A stretch of 64,000 bases of DNA from Vibrio sp. HDW18 (GTDB lineage Bacteria > Pseudomonadota > Gammaproteobacteria > Enterobacterales > Vibrionaceae), in NCBI RefSeq assembly GCF_011306175.1, contig NZ_CP049914.1, positions 310,001 to 374,000 on the forward strand, given 5' to 3'. Of the stretch, positions 18,643 through 28,005 are shown piece after piece. The notes under the pieces were generated by a model, which was not told the origin of the DNA, searched no databases, and worked only from the letters and a program-made list of their open reading frames with translations. The translations under genes and the position numbers were made by a program. How positions within the stretch are numbered: the stretch's first letter is position 1; every line of letters begins with the position of its first letter.

Positions 18643-20082
18643 ATGACATTGCGATCTCAAGAACGCCGAATTGCGATTATAGGTGGTGGTATCGCCGGGG
18701 CAACGGCCGCGGTGCACTTAGCTGAGCTTGGGCTCAATGTATTACTGATTGAAAAAGGCGCGGGCTTAGTTAATGGACCTCCGATTTGCCATTTACATGC
18801 TGGTGGTAATCTATATCGGGAAATTTCAGAGCAGCAGTGTATTGAGTTGCTTGAGCAATCAATTGAAACCGTGCGTCTTTATCCTCATACCTTGAATGTT
18901 CGTCCTACCATTATCACAGTGCCCAAATCTGATCCCGGTGAACCACAAGCGATTTTGGCGCGCTTAATGACCATTCAAAATGCCTATCGAACTTTAGTTG
19001 AACATGATGGCGCCAATCAAGTGCTCGGCGAGGTCGAACACTACTATCGTGCTTATCAGCGGGACGAATTAGAACATTTGGCAAAAACTTGCCAAGCAAA
19101 TCCGCCGCGTTGTGATGATGATTGGATGGTGCCTTTTGCACAGCATGTCGATTTAGATCAGCTCAAATATCCGGTGGTGTTAGTCCAAGAGTATGGTTGG
19201 AGTGTATTTCGGCTCGCGGCCAGTGTTGAGCTGACACTGGCGGAATTGCCTAATTGTCAAGTGATGACCCGTTGTGAGCTGATCGATGCTCAATATCACC
19301 ATCATCAGTGGCAACTGACTTATATCGATGATCAAGGCCAGCAACAGCAGCAAACGGTGGATTACCTGGTGAATGCTTGTGGTTTTGAAACCGGACGTAT
19401 TGATGATATGGCCGGTCATCAACGCCAGCGTTTGGTTGAGTTTAAAGCTGCTTACGTCACTCAATGGCCTGATTGCCATCAATGGTGGCCGGAGGTTATT
19501 TTCCACGGCCCACGTGGCAGTGAAGCGGGTATGGCACAGTTAACCCCTTATGCCGATGGAACCTTTCAACTGCATGGCATGACACAAGCAATCACCTTGT
19601 TTGATGATGGTTTGGTAAGCTCTAGTCCAACCTCTGCACAGCCACAGTTACCAAGTTATTTACAACACAAAATTGAGCACGGCTGGCCGTTATCGGCCCA
19701 GCAGCAGCGCACGCAAAGTGCAGTAGAGCATATGTCCCGTTTTGTGCCCGCTTTTTCCAGTGCACAGTGGGCGGCCACTCCACTGTTTGGAGCACAGCAA
19801 ATTCCCGGTGATGATGTGACGCTACGTGCGGCGGATGTGAGCTTTGAAGCGAATCAGTATGCACGACTGGAGGTGGTGAAAGGCTCATCGGCACTGCGTG
19901 CGGCGCGGCAACTGGTGGCTCACTGGCAATTACATCCGACCGAGCAGCGACTTGCCATCGAAGCGGAGCATCCGGTCAGCCTCGCGTTAACCGCAGAGCA
20001 AGTTGAACAGCATGCGCTTAGCTTAAGTCAAGCGCGTGGCTATCCGGTCGCGTTAGCCAAAGTGTATGGTAGTAAGCCGTAG
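18643..20082 (+). CDS. FAD-dependent oxidoreductase (DAO superfamily)
   Basis: 479 residues. N-terminal dinucleotide-binding fold RIAIIGGGIAGATAAVHLAELGLNVLLIEKG (GxGxxG followed by an acidic residue for FAD ribose), then NGPPICHLHAGGNLY; the C-terminal part closes the FAD site. The family resembles amino-acid or glycine oxidases, but I cannot name the substrate. No signal peptide, so cytoplasmic. GTAGGG before the ATG supports the start. It is alone between the ybbP terminator and galE. Oxidoreductase fold is clear; role unknown. Confidence 0.82.
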   Translation: MTLRSQERRIAIIGGGIAGATAAVHLAELGLNVLLIEKGAGLVNGPPICHLHAGGNLYREISEQQCIELLEQSIETVRLYPHTLNVRPTIITVPKSDPGEPQAILARLMTIQNAYRTLVEHDGANQVLGEVEHYYRAYQRDELEHLAKTCQANPPRCDDDWMVPFAQHVDLDQLKYPVVLVQEYGWSVFRLAASVELTLAELPNCQVMTRCELIDAQYHHHQWQLTYIDDQGQQQQQTVDYLVNACGFETGRIDDMAGHQRQRLVEFKAAYVTQWPDCHQWWPEVIFHGPRGSEAGMAQLTPYADGTFQLHGMTQAITLFDDGLVSSSPTSAQPQLPSYLQHKIEHGWPLSAQQQRTQSAVEHMSRFVPAFSSAQWAATPLFGAQQIPGDDVTLRAADVSFEANQYARLEVVKGSSALRAARQLVAHWQLHPTEQRLAIEAEHPVSLALTAEQVEQHALSLSQARGYPVALAKVYGSKP

Positions 20083-20268
20083 GGGGAATCAGGTCGCATG
20101 ACCCATTAGCGGATCGGCGAATTAAATGGGTATCATTAGGCATCAGGCTGACGAGCGTTAACCGATGCGAAGATTGATCTAATGGCTGCTGCTTACGCGG
20201 TAAACCGCAGCCGTCGGTTGGTGATAAATAAAAAGTAACACTCCCCACACATATCAAGGAGTCGAGTG

Positions 20269-21285
20269 ATGAAAGTATTGGTTACTGGTGGCATGGGCTA
20301 TATCGGCAGTCACACCTGTATTCAAATGATCCAAGCTGGGATGACGCCAGTGATCTTGGATAATCTGTATAACAGTAAGGCGACGGTGCTGGCTCGCATT
20401 GAGCAAGTTACTGGCGTGCGGCCACAATTTGTACAGGGTGATGTGCGTGATCAAACGCTGCTGGTGGAAGTGATGCAACAGCAGCAGATTGAAGCCGTGA
20501 TCCATTTTGCTGGCCTAAAAGCGGTCGGGGAGTCGGTTCAAAAGCCACTGGAATATTATGATAATAACGTACATGGCTCGTTGGTGTTGATCGCGGCGAT
20601 GCGTGAGGCGGGTGTGAAGTCTTTGATTTTTAGCTCCTCAGCCACCGTGTATGGCGATCCAGCTAGTGTGCCGATCACTGAGTCTTTCCCAACCAGTGCC
20701 ACTAATCCGTATGGGCGCAGTAAATTGATGGTCGAAGAGTGTTTGAACGATTTTCAGCAAGCTAATCCTGATTGGAGCATTACCTTGCTGCGCTATTTCA
20801 ACCCGGTTGGTTCCCATCCATCTGGCTTATTGGGGGAAGATCCGCAAGGCATTCCTAATAACCTAATGCCGTTTGTGGCGCAGGTGGCGGTCGGGCGTCG
20901 CGAGTATTTATCGGTGTTTGGCAGTGATTACCCCACCAAAGATGGGACTGGGGTGCGTGACTATATCCATGTGATGGATCTTGCCGATGGCCATATTGCA
21001 GCGTTGCAAAAAGTCGGCACCCAAGCTGGATTGCATATTTACAATCTCGGTACCGGAAAGGGTTACAGTGTACTGGAAATGGTCAAAGCCTTTGAAGCGG
21101 CAGCCGGGCGTGCAGTGCCTTACCAGTTGGTTGAACGCCGAGCTGGTGATATTGCGGAATGCTGGGCTGATCCAACGAAAGCCGCGCAGCAGTTAGGTTG
21201 GCAAGCCACTCGCACTTTAGATGAGATGACGCAAGATACTTGGCGTTGGCAGTCCAATAACCCACAAGGTTATCCGTCAGAATAG
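20269..21285 (+). CDS. galE: UDP-glucose 4-epimerase
   Basis: 338 residues, exactly the E. coli GalE length and similar throughout. NAD motif VTGGMGYIGSHT at 5-16, VIHFAGLKAVGESVQKPLEYYDNN, catalytic SSSATVYG (Ser) and the Tyr-x3-Lys in NPYGRSKLMVEE, then LLRYFNPVGSHPSG and DYIHVMDLADGH. It interconverts UDP-glucose and UDP-galactose for galactose use and surface sugars. Start at ATG 20269 with AAGGAG seven bases upstream; the GTG one codon earlier is too close. Separate from galK/galT here. A strong bidirectional terminator follows. Confidence 0.96.
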   Translation: MKVLVTGGMGYIGSHTCIQMIQAGMTPVILDNLYNSKATVLARIEQVTGVRPQFVQGDVRDQTLLVEVMQQQQIEAVIHFAGLKAVGESVQKPLEYYDNNVHGSLVLIAAMREAGVKSLIFSSSATVYGDPASVPITESFPTSATNPYGRSKLMVEECLNDFQQANPDWSITLLRYFNPVGSHPSGLLGEDPQGIPNNLMPFVAQVAVGRREYLSVFGSDYPTKDGTGVRDYIHVMDLADGHIAALQKVGTQAGLHIYNLGTGKGYSVLEMVKAFEAAAGRAVPYQLVERRAGDIAECWADPTKAAQQLGWQATRTLDEMTQDTWRWQSNNPQGYPSE

Positions 21286-21333
21286 GTGGTACGCAGCAGT
21301 AAACTGATCATCGGCCGATTTACTTAGTAATAT

Positions 21334-21366
21334 AAAAACGCCCATCGCGAGTGATGGGCGTTTTTT
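21334..21366. terminator. Bidirectional terminator between galE and tyrP
   Basis: Ten-base stem AACGCCCATC / GATGGGCGTT with a 6-base loop, A run on the left and T6 on the right, so it can end both convergent genes. Confidence 0.92.
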
Positions 21367-21405
21367 ATTAAACTGCGGAATCGATAATCTGCGGAATCGA
21401 TAATG

Positions 21406-22608
21406 TTAACCCAGCGCTGGCAGTACCCCAAAAGTAATCAGCAACTGCGCACCAATGATCAGTACCCCAACTGAGCCGGTGATCAGCAGTGCCGCATTAC
21501 CGCCATTGACTTGGTAATGCGTGCTGCTGGCTTGCTGGCGCACTTTGATCACCATCGCTAACGGTAAGAAAATCGCCAAAATTGCTAATGCAATCGCGGC
21601 GTAACCGAGCGCCATAATAAACCCTTGTGGGTAAAACAGCGCAAACACCAGTGGTGGTAAAAATGTGATGATCGAGGTCAGTGGGCGGTTAATTTTGCCT
21701 TGTTTACTGCGCAGTGAATCGCCCATAAATTCAAACAAACCAAGACTCACGCCTAAAAATGAAGTGAGCAGCGCCAAGTCAGCAAATACGCCAATCAGGT
21801 TACCCAGATGAGATTGATTGACAGTGGTTGCCAGCACGCCAATCAGTGCGGTTAACCCCATATTGTCGAGTAGGGTTGATTGGCTCACCACGCCGAGTGT
21901 GACAATTTGCCAGAAAATGTAGATCACCAACGGGATCGCCGAGCCAAGCAAAATCGCTTTGCGTAGTGCTGGTGTATCGCCATCTAAATAATTGACGATG
22001 GCCGGAATGCTACCGTGAAAGCCAAAAGAGGTAAAAATCACTGGAATCGCGGCCACAATCAAACCTTGTTCAATTGGCATGCTTAATAGGTAAGTGTGTG
22101 ACACATTCGGTGCGAGGAAAAACAGCACCGCGATCATCGCGATCATTTTGCCGGCAAATAACACCCGGTTGACCCGATCCACTGTGCTGGTACCAATCGT
22201 GACCACTAACGCGACTAGGATCGTAAACAGTAATGTGCCACTTGAACTCGCGACGGTCACGCCGCTGAAATGGGCAATCCGTTGGGTAAATTGTGCACCG
22301 CCTCCGGCAATGTAGGCCGCGCACAGCGAGTAAAACAGAAATAGCATAGCAAAAGTGGCCACCCACTTCCCTTTGTCACCTAAAATTTGTTTCGCTAAGG
22401 TGTGCAGCGTGGCGTCTTGCTCGGCGTATTGGTGAATCTCCACCATTAATAGCGCGGTAAATGCCATCAGCATCCACAATCCGAGCATAATTATTAATGA
22501 TGTCGTGAAACCGATCCCCGCGGAAGCTAGAGGCAAGGCTAGCATTCCTGCACCAATCGTGGTGCCTGCGATAATCAAAGTACTGCCTAAAAGCTTTGAT
22601 TGTGTCAT
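21406..22608 (-). CDS. tyrP: Tyrosine-specific amino-acid permease, TyrP family
   Basis: 400 residues, about eleven membrane helices, hydroxy/aromatic amino-acid permease family. The first helix carries the diagnostic GSTLIIAGTTIGAGMLALPLASAG; later SFGFHGSIPAIVNYLDGD matches the TyrP/Mtr/TnaB group. Closest to TyrP, a proton-coupled tyrosine importer in the inner membrane; Mtr (tryptophan) is the alternative. Upstream there is a minus-strand promoter and two TyrR-like boxes, as in E. coli tyrP, which supports an aromatic substrate. Confidence 0.88.
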   Translation of the reverse strand: MTQSKLLGSTLIIAGTTIGAGMLALPLASAGIGFTTSLIIMLGLWMLMAFTALLMVEIHQYAEQDATLHTLAKQILGDKGKWVATFAMLFLFYSLCAAYIAGGGAQFTQRIAHFSGVTVASSSGTLLFTILVALVVTIGTSTVDRVNRVLFAGKMIAMIAVLFFLAPNVSHTYLLSMPIEQGLIVAAIPVIFTSFGFHGSIPAIVNYLDGDTPALRKAILLGSAIPLVIYIFWQIVTLGVVSQSTLLDNMGLTALIGVLATTVNQSHLGNLIGVFADLALLTSFLGVSLGLFEFMGDSLRSKQGKINRPLTSIITFLPPLVFALFYPQGFIMALGYAAIALAILAIFLPLAMVIKVRQQASSTHYQVNGGNAALLITGSVGVLIIGAQLLITFGVLPALG

Positions 22609-22701
22609 CTGTAAACTCTTTTATACGTTATTTAAACTGGCGCTTAGTGTTTTGTACGAAAAGTAAGCAATCAAGTCATCTATTTACACTAAATTTTGCC
22701 T

Positions 22702-22730
22702 ATTCTGTAGTGAGTTTCGATTTGCGTCAA
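22702..22730 (-). promoter_or_regulatory. Predicted sigma-70 promoter of tyrP
   Basis: On the minus strand, TTGACG (22725-22730), 17-base spacer, CAGAAT (22702-22707). It lies about 95 bases before the tyrP start. Confidence 0.5.
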
Positions 22731-22736
22731 TCAGTT

Positions 22737-22776
22737 TGTAAAATTTAAAATCCATTCATGTAATTTAATATTTACA
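22737..22776. promoter_or_regulatory. TyrR boxes upstream of tyrP (one strong, one weak)
   Basis: TGTAAT-N6-TTTACA at 22759-22776 matches 11 of 12 fixed bases of the TyrR strong box TGTAAA-N6-TTTACA. A weaker box with the left half TGTAAA lies at 22737-22754. The pair sits directly upstream of the predicted tyrP -35, close to the arrangement in E. coli tyrP. Confidence 0.55.
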
Positions 22777-22922
22777 CTGTGCGTATGATACTGCACGGGC
22801 TTGCTCTGCTGGATACTTGTTGTGACATCTTGATTGCGCAGTCTGATCTGCCATTTTAGAGAAAGCCAAACGCTGTGCACTTTGTTACAATCCGCGCCCC
22901 AAAAGTTCAATAGGTACGCACT

Positions 22923-24188
22923 ATGTCATCCACCCCGATCACTTTTTCGCAATTAGGCTTAGATCCTGATCTGCTCACCACATTAAGTGGGCTGGGAATC
23001 GTGGATCCCACGCCGATCCAACAGCAAGCCATTCCGCATGTGTTGCAAGGTAAAGATGTGTTAGCTGGGGCGCAAACCGGAACTGGCAAAACCGCGGCGT
23101 TTGGTTTACCTATAATTCAGCGCTTTGTGACAGAGCCGTGGCCGCGTGAAGCCAATAGCAAAGAAGTGCGTGCGTTAGTGCTGGTTCCCACCCGAGAATT
23201 AGCCCAGCAAGTGCTTGAAAGCATACAAGCTTATGCGCAAGGCACCGAGTTAAAAATTGTCGCCGTTTATGGCGGCACCAGTATGAAGGTGCAGCTTAAC
23301 CATCTGCGTGGTGGGGTGGATATTTTAATTGCGACACCGGGGCGCTTACTCGATCACGCGCACGTTAAATCGCTCTTTTTAGGTAAAGTGGAAGTCTTAG
23401 TGCTCGATGAAGCGGATCGCATGTTGGATATGGGTTTTATGCCGGATATTCAGCGCGTGTTACGCCGTTTGTCACCACTGCGGCAAACGCTGTTTTTCTC
23501 GGCCACCTTTGATAGCAAAATCAAAGCGGTAGCGTATCGCATTATGCGCGATCCGCTGGAAGTGCAAGTCACCCCATCGAATTCTACTGCGGCAACGGTG
23601 CAGCAGATGGTTTATCCGGTCGATAAAAAACGTAAGCGTGAGTTGTTGGCCTATTTAATTGGCTCGAAAAATTGGCAGCAAGTGTTGGTATTCACCAAGA
23701 CTCGTCAGGGCAGTGATGCGCTGGCTGATGAGTTAAAGCTCGATGGTATCAAAGCGGTCTCGATCAATGGCGATAAAAGCCAAGGGGCGCGGCAAAAAGC
23801 CTTAGATGATTTTAAAGCCGGTAAAGTGCGTGCGTTGATCGCCACCGATGTGGCAGCGCGTGGTTTAGATATTGCGCAGCTTGAGCAAGTGGTTAACTAT
23901 GACATGCCATTTAAAGCGGAAGATTACGTACACCGAATTGGGCGTACAGGCCGTGCGGGTCAAGCGGGTTTAGCCGTGTCATTACTGGCGCATGATGAGC
24001 AGGGGCAATTGGAAGCGATTGAACGTTTACTCAATACTCGTTTACCACAAGAGTGGCTATCAGGCTTTGAGCCTAGCCCGATAGTGCGTGACGAGAATTC
24101 GCCACGCGCGGGTGGACGCTCTGCTGAGAAGCGTAAGCTTAAGGCGCAGTTAAAAATCCATGCTCAGCGCGGTAAAAAAGCACGCTGA
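22923..24188 (+). CDS. rhlE: DEAD-box ATP-dependent RNA helicase, RhlE type
   Basis: 421 residues. Q motif FSQLGLDPDLLTTLSGLGIVDPTPIQ at the start, motif I AQTGTGKT near 53, PTRELAQQ, TPGRLLDH, motif II DEAD in VLDEADRMLDMGFM, motif III SAT, then the C-terminal motifs ATDVAARGLDI and HRIGRTGRAG. A basic tail (KRKLKAQLKIHAQRGKKAR) follows and may bind RNA. It unwinds short RNA duplexes in ribosome assembly or mRNA turnover; the motif set fits RhlE better than SrmB or DbpA. Single gene with its own promoter. Confidence 0.92.
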   Translation: MSSTPITFSQLGLDPDLLTTLSGLGIVDPTPIQQQAIPHVLQGKDVLAGAQTGTGKTAAFGLPIIQRFVTEPWPREANSKEVRALVLVPTRELAQQVLESIQAYAQGTELKIVAVYGGTSMKVQLNHLRGGVDILIATPGRLLDHAHVKSLFLGKVEVLVLDEADRMLDMGFMPDIQRVLRRLSPLRQTLFFSATFDSKIKAVAYRIMRDPLEVQVTPSNSTAATVQQMVYPVDKKRKRELLAYLIGSKNWQQVLVFTKTRQGSDALADELKLDGIKAVSINGDKSQGARQKALDDFKAGKVRALIATDVAARGLDIAQLEQVVNYDMPFKAEDYVHRIGRTGRAGQAGLAVSLLAHDEQGQLEAIERLLNTRLPQEWLSGFEPSPIVRDENSPRAGGRSAEKRKLKAQLKIHAQRGKKAR

Positions 24189-24261
24189 TCGTGCTCAGTG
24201 TGGCGAAGTTTTCTCAACGGCCATGCAAAAATAGTAATCCACCAAGCGTAATACCATAGAC

Positions 24262-24300
24262 CAAGGCGCATTTTGAGTGATCAGCACAAGATGCGCCTTG
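24262..24300. terminator. Hairpin between rhlE and the TetR gene
   Basis: Perfect 10-base stem CAAGGCGCAT / ATGCGCCTTG with a 19-base loop between convergent genes. No T run, so termination is only likely. Confidence 0.45.
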
Positions 24301-24337
24301 CTGCTTTATGCCAGCCGATCCGTTGGCTGCAGCACGC

Positions 24338-25078
24338 TTAGTGTGACTCGGGCTCCTCCGTATAGAAATCACGCCAATCGCAATTTAACGTATAGACCAG
24401 CTCTTCAACCGATGTTGGCTGCATAATATAGGGCTGGCTGACATGAAATTTTTGTATCATCAATGAGTTAAACAGTTGCCAATGCTTGAGTAAGCAATCG
24501 GATAACTCTTCAATCTCTGGAGCCCAAGTGGCGCGCATAAACGGGGTTAAACTGGCGGCACTGTGGGTGTACATGATCATCTGCCATTTGATTTCCCACA
24601 GCAGGATCGGTGATTCTGGATGCTGACGGTTATATTCGCTGGCCAGTGACTCAATCAGATTTTCGATGTCGCCGGAGGTATCCAGAAAATAGTCCAGCAA
24701 TTTATCTTCTTGGCGCACTGCATCGGCAATCAGTTGGATCGGTTGCTTAATCACTAAGCCATGGGCCAACATACGCATGATAAAGGTATAAAGTTTAACA
24801 TTGACGGGGGTGTCGGCCGGCATCGCTTGCAGCACGGTTTGCATATAACGCACCATATACAGATGCAAACCATCGCTAATGCTGTGCCAGATTTTTTCTT
24901 TACTGCCCAAATGGTGGCGGATCAAACTGTGCGATACCCCAGCTTTTTCACTGATATGGCGCAAAGAAACCCGCGAATAGCCGAGTTCACAAAACAGCTC
25001 TGCCGCAATAGTGATAATGTGATAACGCGTTTTTTGGGCATCTTGTGCACTGCGCCGCCCTTGTTTTTTCTCAAGCAT
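24338..25078 (-). CDS. TetR-family transcriptional regulator
   Basis: 246 residues. N-terminal TetR helix-turn-helix: ITIAAELFCELGYSRVSLRHISEKAGVSHSLIRHHLGSKEKIW at about 22-64. The rest is helical and should bind a small ligand; it has no match that I can name. The longer-than-usual C-terminal domain (~180 residues) fits several Vibrio regulators. It stands alone between rhlE and a cytochrome c gene, so its target is not evident; autoregulation or control of a divergent or nearby gene is possible. Confidence 0.85.
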   Translation of the reverse strand: MLEKKQGRRSAQDAQKTRYHIITIAAELFCELGYSRVSLRHISEKAGVSHSLIRHHLGSKEKIWHSISDGLHLYMVRYMQTVLQAMPADTPVNVKLYTFIMRMLAHGLVIKQPIQLIADAVRQEDKLLDYFLDTSGDIENLIESLASEYNRQHPESPILLWEIKWQMIMYTHSAASLTPFMRATWAPEIEELSDCLLKHWQLFNSLMIQKFHVSQPYIMQPTSVEELVYTLNCDWRDFYTEEPESH

Positions 25079-25180
25079 GTCAACTTAACCTATGGTGCTC
25101 GCTAAGATGCCCCATTGTTTACCAGATTTACTCGGTTTTTTCACCGCCATCAGAGCAAAAATCGAGTATAGGAGGAATAT

Positions 25181-25531
25181 TCACGGTGTTGTGGCGTAAA
25201 ATGCAGCAACGTCGTGTAAATCTTGATCGTTGAAACGGCGTAGCTGAGCTTTCATCATTTCTGCCATCGGGCCACTGCGCTCACCGAGTTGGTACTCTTT
25301 CATCGCTTGATACAGCTCTGGCGCACTTTTGCCGTTCAGGTTGGGGTAACGGGAGTGACTGGCTTCATCATCTTTGGCATGACAAAACAGGCAGCTTGAG
25401 ACTTTTTGCTCACCGAGCTGCGCATCACCACTCGCCAACGCCGGGTTTACCATCATGGCTACGCCCAGCGTCAGCGTGATATGGGCTAGTGGATGGCGAA
25501 ATCGCATGGCTTTATGCAATTGAAAATTCAT
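25181..25531 (-). CDS. Periplasmic class I cytochrome c
   Basis: 116 residues with a signal peptide (MNFQLHKAMRFRHPLAHITLTLGVAMMVNPALA). One heme-attachment motif CLFCH lies near residue 50, and a later Met (GPMAEMM) is a candidate axial ligand. A small soluble electron carrier; its partner enzymes are unknown. Start at 25531 is set by the strong AGGAGA upstream; the longer frame to 25555 is not needed. It begins 8 bases after the nudF stop, so the two are probably co-transcribed although unrelated in role. Confidence 0.88.
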   Translation of the reverse strand: MNFQLHKAMRFRHPLAHITLTLGVAMMVNPALASGDAQLGEQKVSSCLFCHAKDDEASHSRYPNLNGKSAPELYQAMKEYQLGERSGPMAEMMKAQLRRFNDQDLHDVAAFYATTP

Positions 25532-25539
25532 TTTATCTC

Positions 25540-26055
25540 CTATAAATATCCGCAAAGTTTGGCTTTACTTAAACAAGCAATGGTTTTGGCATCGGTGATT
25601 TCGCCGCTGATGATTTTACTCTCCAATGCGGCAGGGCTAAGCAGTAGCACTTCAATCACTTCGTCTTCATCACAGCAATAACGCGCTGTTTTGCTCAGTT
25701 GTTTGGCGACAAACAGGTGTTGAATTTCATCGCAGAAGCCAGCGAGCGGGGTCACTTGGCCGAGTTCAATAAATTGCGCGGCACTAAAACCGGTCTCTTC
25801 TTCGAGTTCACGTTGTGCGCAGGCGAGCGGCAATTCATCGGGTTCCAGTGTGCCAGCGGGGAGTTCAATCAACCATTTTTTCAGTGAAGGACGATATTGA
25901 CGAATGGCGACGATTTCACCTTGTGCGGTCAAGGGCAAGATCACCGCAGCGCCGGGATGCGCTAGCGTGGTATGAGTTACCGTGTAGCCATTGGGAAGCA
26001 AAATCTCTTCCTCAACTAACGCGATATTTTTCCATTGATGGATGATTTTGCTCAT
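25540..26055 (-). CDS. nudF: NUDIX hydrolase, ADP-ribose pyrophosphatase-like
   Basis: 171 residues. Complete Nudix box G-x5-E-x7-REUxEExGU, seen as GTLEPDE...QRELEEETGF around 75-97, preceded by VRQYRPSLKKWLIELPAG, the pattern typical of ADP-ribose diphosphatases. It cleaves ADP-ribose to AMP and ribose-5-phosphate in the cytoplasm. NudF is the best name, but a GDP-mannose hydrolase (NudK) is possible. It is followed after 8 bases by the cytochrome c gene. Confidence 0.8.
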   Translation of the reverse strand: MSKIIHQWKNIALVEEEILLPNGYTVTHTTLAHPGAAVILPLTAQGEIVAIRQYRPSLKKWLIELPAGTLEPDELPLACAQRELEEETGFSAAQFIELGQVTPLAGFCDEIQHLFVAKQLSKTARYCCDEDEVIEVLLLSPAALESKIISGEITDAKTIACLSKAKLCGYL

Positions 26056-26337
26056 AAGCGGCGTTTTATAACACTGATAATGAAACCGCTACCTTAACCC
26101 ACCTTAAGTGGCATCCCCAAGCATAAATTCTGCTTTTGATACCATGATTGGGTGATTGGTGACAAGTTGAGCAATGATCGGTGCAATCAATGATTACCTG
26201 TTGTTTGCAATAAATGAGATCTGCTATAAGGGCACAATAAAAAATACACTTTGTAACAAATAGACAATAATTCTATAGAGTCGCCGCTTGTTCCATTGAT
26301 TTGACCCAATTGGGTGTTTTGTTTGAGGTATAAAGAG

Positions 26338-27996
26338 ATGCAGCCATTGACCACCGGCTCTCACGCGCAAAAAGCGCTGCTTTGCGAGCGCATTAATAAG
26401 CTGGCCAAAGCGCTCTCTGATGGCGTGTATGAGCGAGAGAACACCATCAAACTCTGCTTACTGACCGCGTTAGCCGGCGAGAGTGTGTTTTTACTTGGTC
26501 CCCCGGGGATTGCCAAAAGTTTAATTGCCAAGCGTTTGATTCAAGCTTTTGATAATAGTAGCTATTTTGAATATTTAATGACCCGTTTTTCCACGCCAGA
26601 AGAGGTGTTTGGGCCGCTAAGCATCCAAGAGTTAAAAGATAATGGGCGTTATTTACGTTTGACCCAAGGTTATTTACCGACCGCACAGGTGGTGTTTCTG
26701 GATGAGATCTGGAAAGCGGGACCGGCGATCCTCAATACCTTATTGACGGTGGTTAACGAAAAAACCTTTAAAAATGGCAGTGATATTCAGCCAGTTCCGA
26801 TGCGTTTGCTGGTGACCGCTTCCAACGAATTACCAAGTGAAGATAGTGGGTTAGATGCACTGTATGATCGTCTGTTAGTGCGGATTTTTGTTAATCGGAT
26901 CCAAAATAAGCAAAACTTCAAATCGATGCTGACGGTCGGTACCGCCCAAGAGGCAAAAATTCCGGCTGGGTTGGCGATCACCGATCAAGAGTATCATCAG
27001 TGGCAAATTCAGTTGGATAAGCTGGAGTTAACCGATCCGGTGTTTGAGAAGCTTTATCAACTGAAAAGCATGGTAGAACAACGCTCACAAGCGAACGCGA
27101 GTTCTGATTTAGAGATGTATGTTTCTGATCGCCGTTGGAAAAAAGCGGCCAAATTATTGAAGGCGAGTGCCTTTTTTAATGGGCGTGATGAAATTAATCC
27201 TCTTGATCTGCTGCTGCTGGAGAATTGTTTGTGGAACACTCCGCAGTCACACCAAGTGGTGCATGATGTGATCCGCGAATTTGCACTGCGTTATGCGTTT
27301 GACCAAGCGGAAGTGGAACAGCAACTGGATGTATGCCGGCTTGAGTTGGCGCAAATTCAAGAAGAATTAGAGTCAGAATTTGCCATGCTGCTGTCGCTCG
27401 AAACATCAAATAGCTTAATTAAAAAGCAAATTCATCATCAATATGATCTTGCCGATGCGAAAAAATACAGCGTAGGCGTTACCAACGATCTGATCAAACT
27501 GGTGCTGTTGCAAAGCAATATGTCGGTCTCGGAAGGCGAGAAAGGAGACAGTCGTTGGGTTTATGTGCCCAAAACTGAGTTAGAGCGCATCATCAAAGAG
27601 GGGCAGGGTAGCGCTTACGGTTATGTGAATCACAATACCAACTTGTGCCGCTTACGCTTTGATCTGGATGGCAAGCGTAATTTGGTGATTAAGGATATTG
27701 CCAATCGCTCGGTATTGGTCGCTGTAGTCACCAAACAAGGCTTGGAAGAGACCTTGTATCAAAACTGGTTGGCCAAAGCGGATCAAGCCATGGCGCAGTT
27801 AACCCATGCTGAACATCATTTACGTCACGTGCGCGCTAAATTTCATGCCGCGTTGCCGCACAGTTTTATCGATCCTGAGTTGCCGACGGCAATGGAAGCC
27901 ACTTTGCATGAACTACAACAATATTGGCAAGCAACGCAAAGTGAATGTGAGCGTAGCGTCATGCGCATTCGGAATCTCAACCAATTTTTCGCCTAA
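26338..27996 (+). CDS. ravA: MoxR-type AAA+ ATPase RavA
   Basis: About 552 residues from ATG 26338. AAA+ motor with Walker A GPPGIAKS near 56, Walker B VVFLDEIWKAGPA and sensor TASNELPSEDSGLDALYDRLL; then the RavA extension (LARA-like and coiled-coil region). RavA is a hexameric chaperone-like ATPase working with ViaA on respiratory-chain assembly and stress responses, and in E. coli it also binds LdcI. viaA follows after nine bases, so the pair forms an operon. The frame runs 24 bases further upstream, but only to a TTG without a ribosome site. Confidence 0.92.
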   Translation: MQPLTTGSHAQKALLCERINKLAKALSDGVYERENTIKLCLLTALAGESVFLLGPPGIAKSLIAKRLIQAFDNSSYFEYLMTRFSTPEEVFGPLSIQELKDNGRYLRLTQGYLPTAQVVFLDEIWKAGPAILNTLLTVVNEKTFKNGSDIQPVPMRLLVTASNELPSEDSGLDALYDRLLVRIFVNRIQNKQNFKSMLTVGTAQEAKIPAGLAITDQEYHQWQIQLDKLELTDPVFEKLYQLKSMVEQRSQANASSDLEMYVSDRRWKKAAKLLKASAFFNGRDEINPLDLLLLENCLWNTPQSHQVVHDVIREFALRYAFDQAEVEQQLDVCRLELAQIQEELESEFAMLLSLETSNSLIKKQIHHQYDLADAKKYSVGVTNDLIKLVLLQSNMSVSEGEKGDSRWVYVPKTELERIIKEGQGSAYGYVNHNTNLCRLRFDLDGKRNLVIKDIANRSVLVAVVTKQGLEETLYQNWLAKADQAMAQLTHAEHHLRHVRAKFHAALPHSFIDPELPTAMEATLHELQQYWQATQSECERSVMRIRNLNQFFA

Positions 27997-28005
27997 GGAA
28001 GTGTG

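Larger units (their letters stand above)
22609..22922. other. Divergent control region between tyrP and rhlE
   Basis: About 310 AT-rich bases carrying the tyrP promoter and TyrR-like boxes (listed separately). The side next to rhlE should hold that gene's promoter; I see no strong motif there. Confidence 0.5.
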
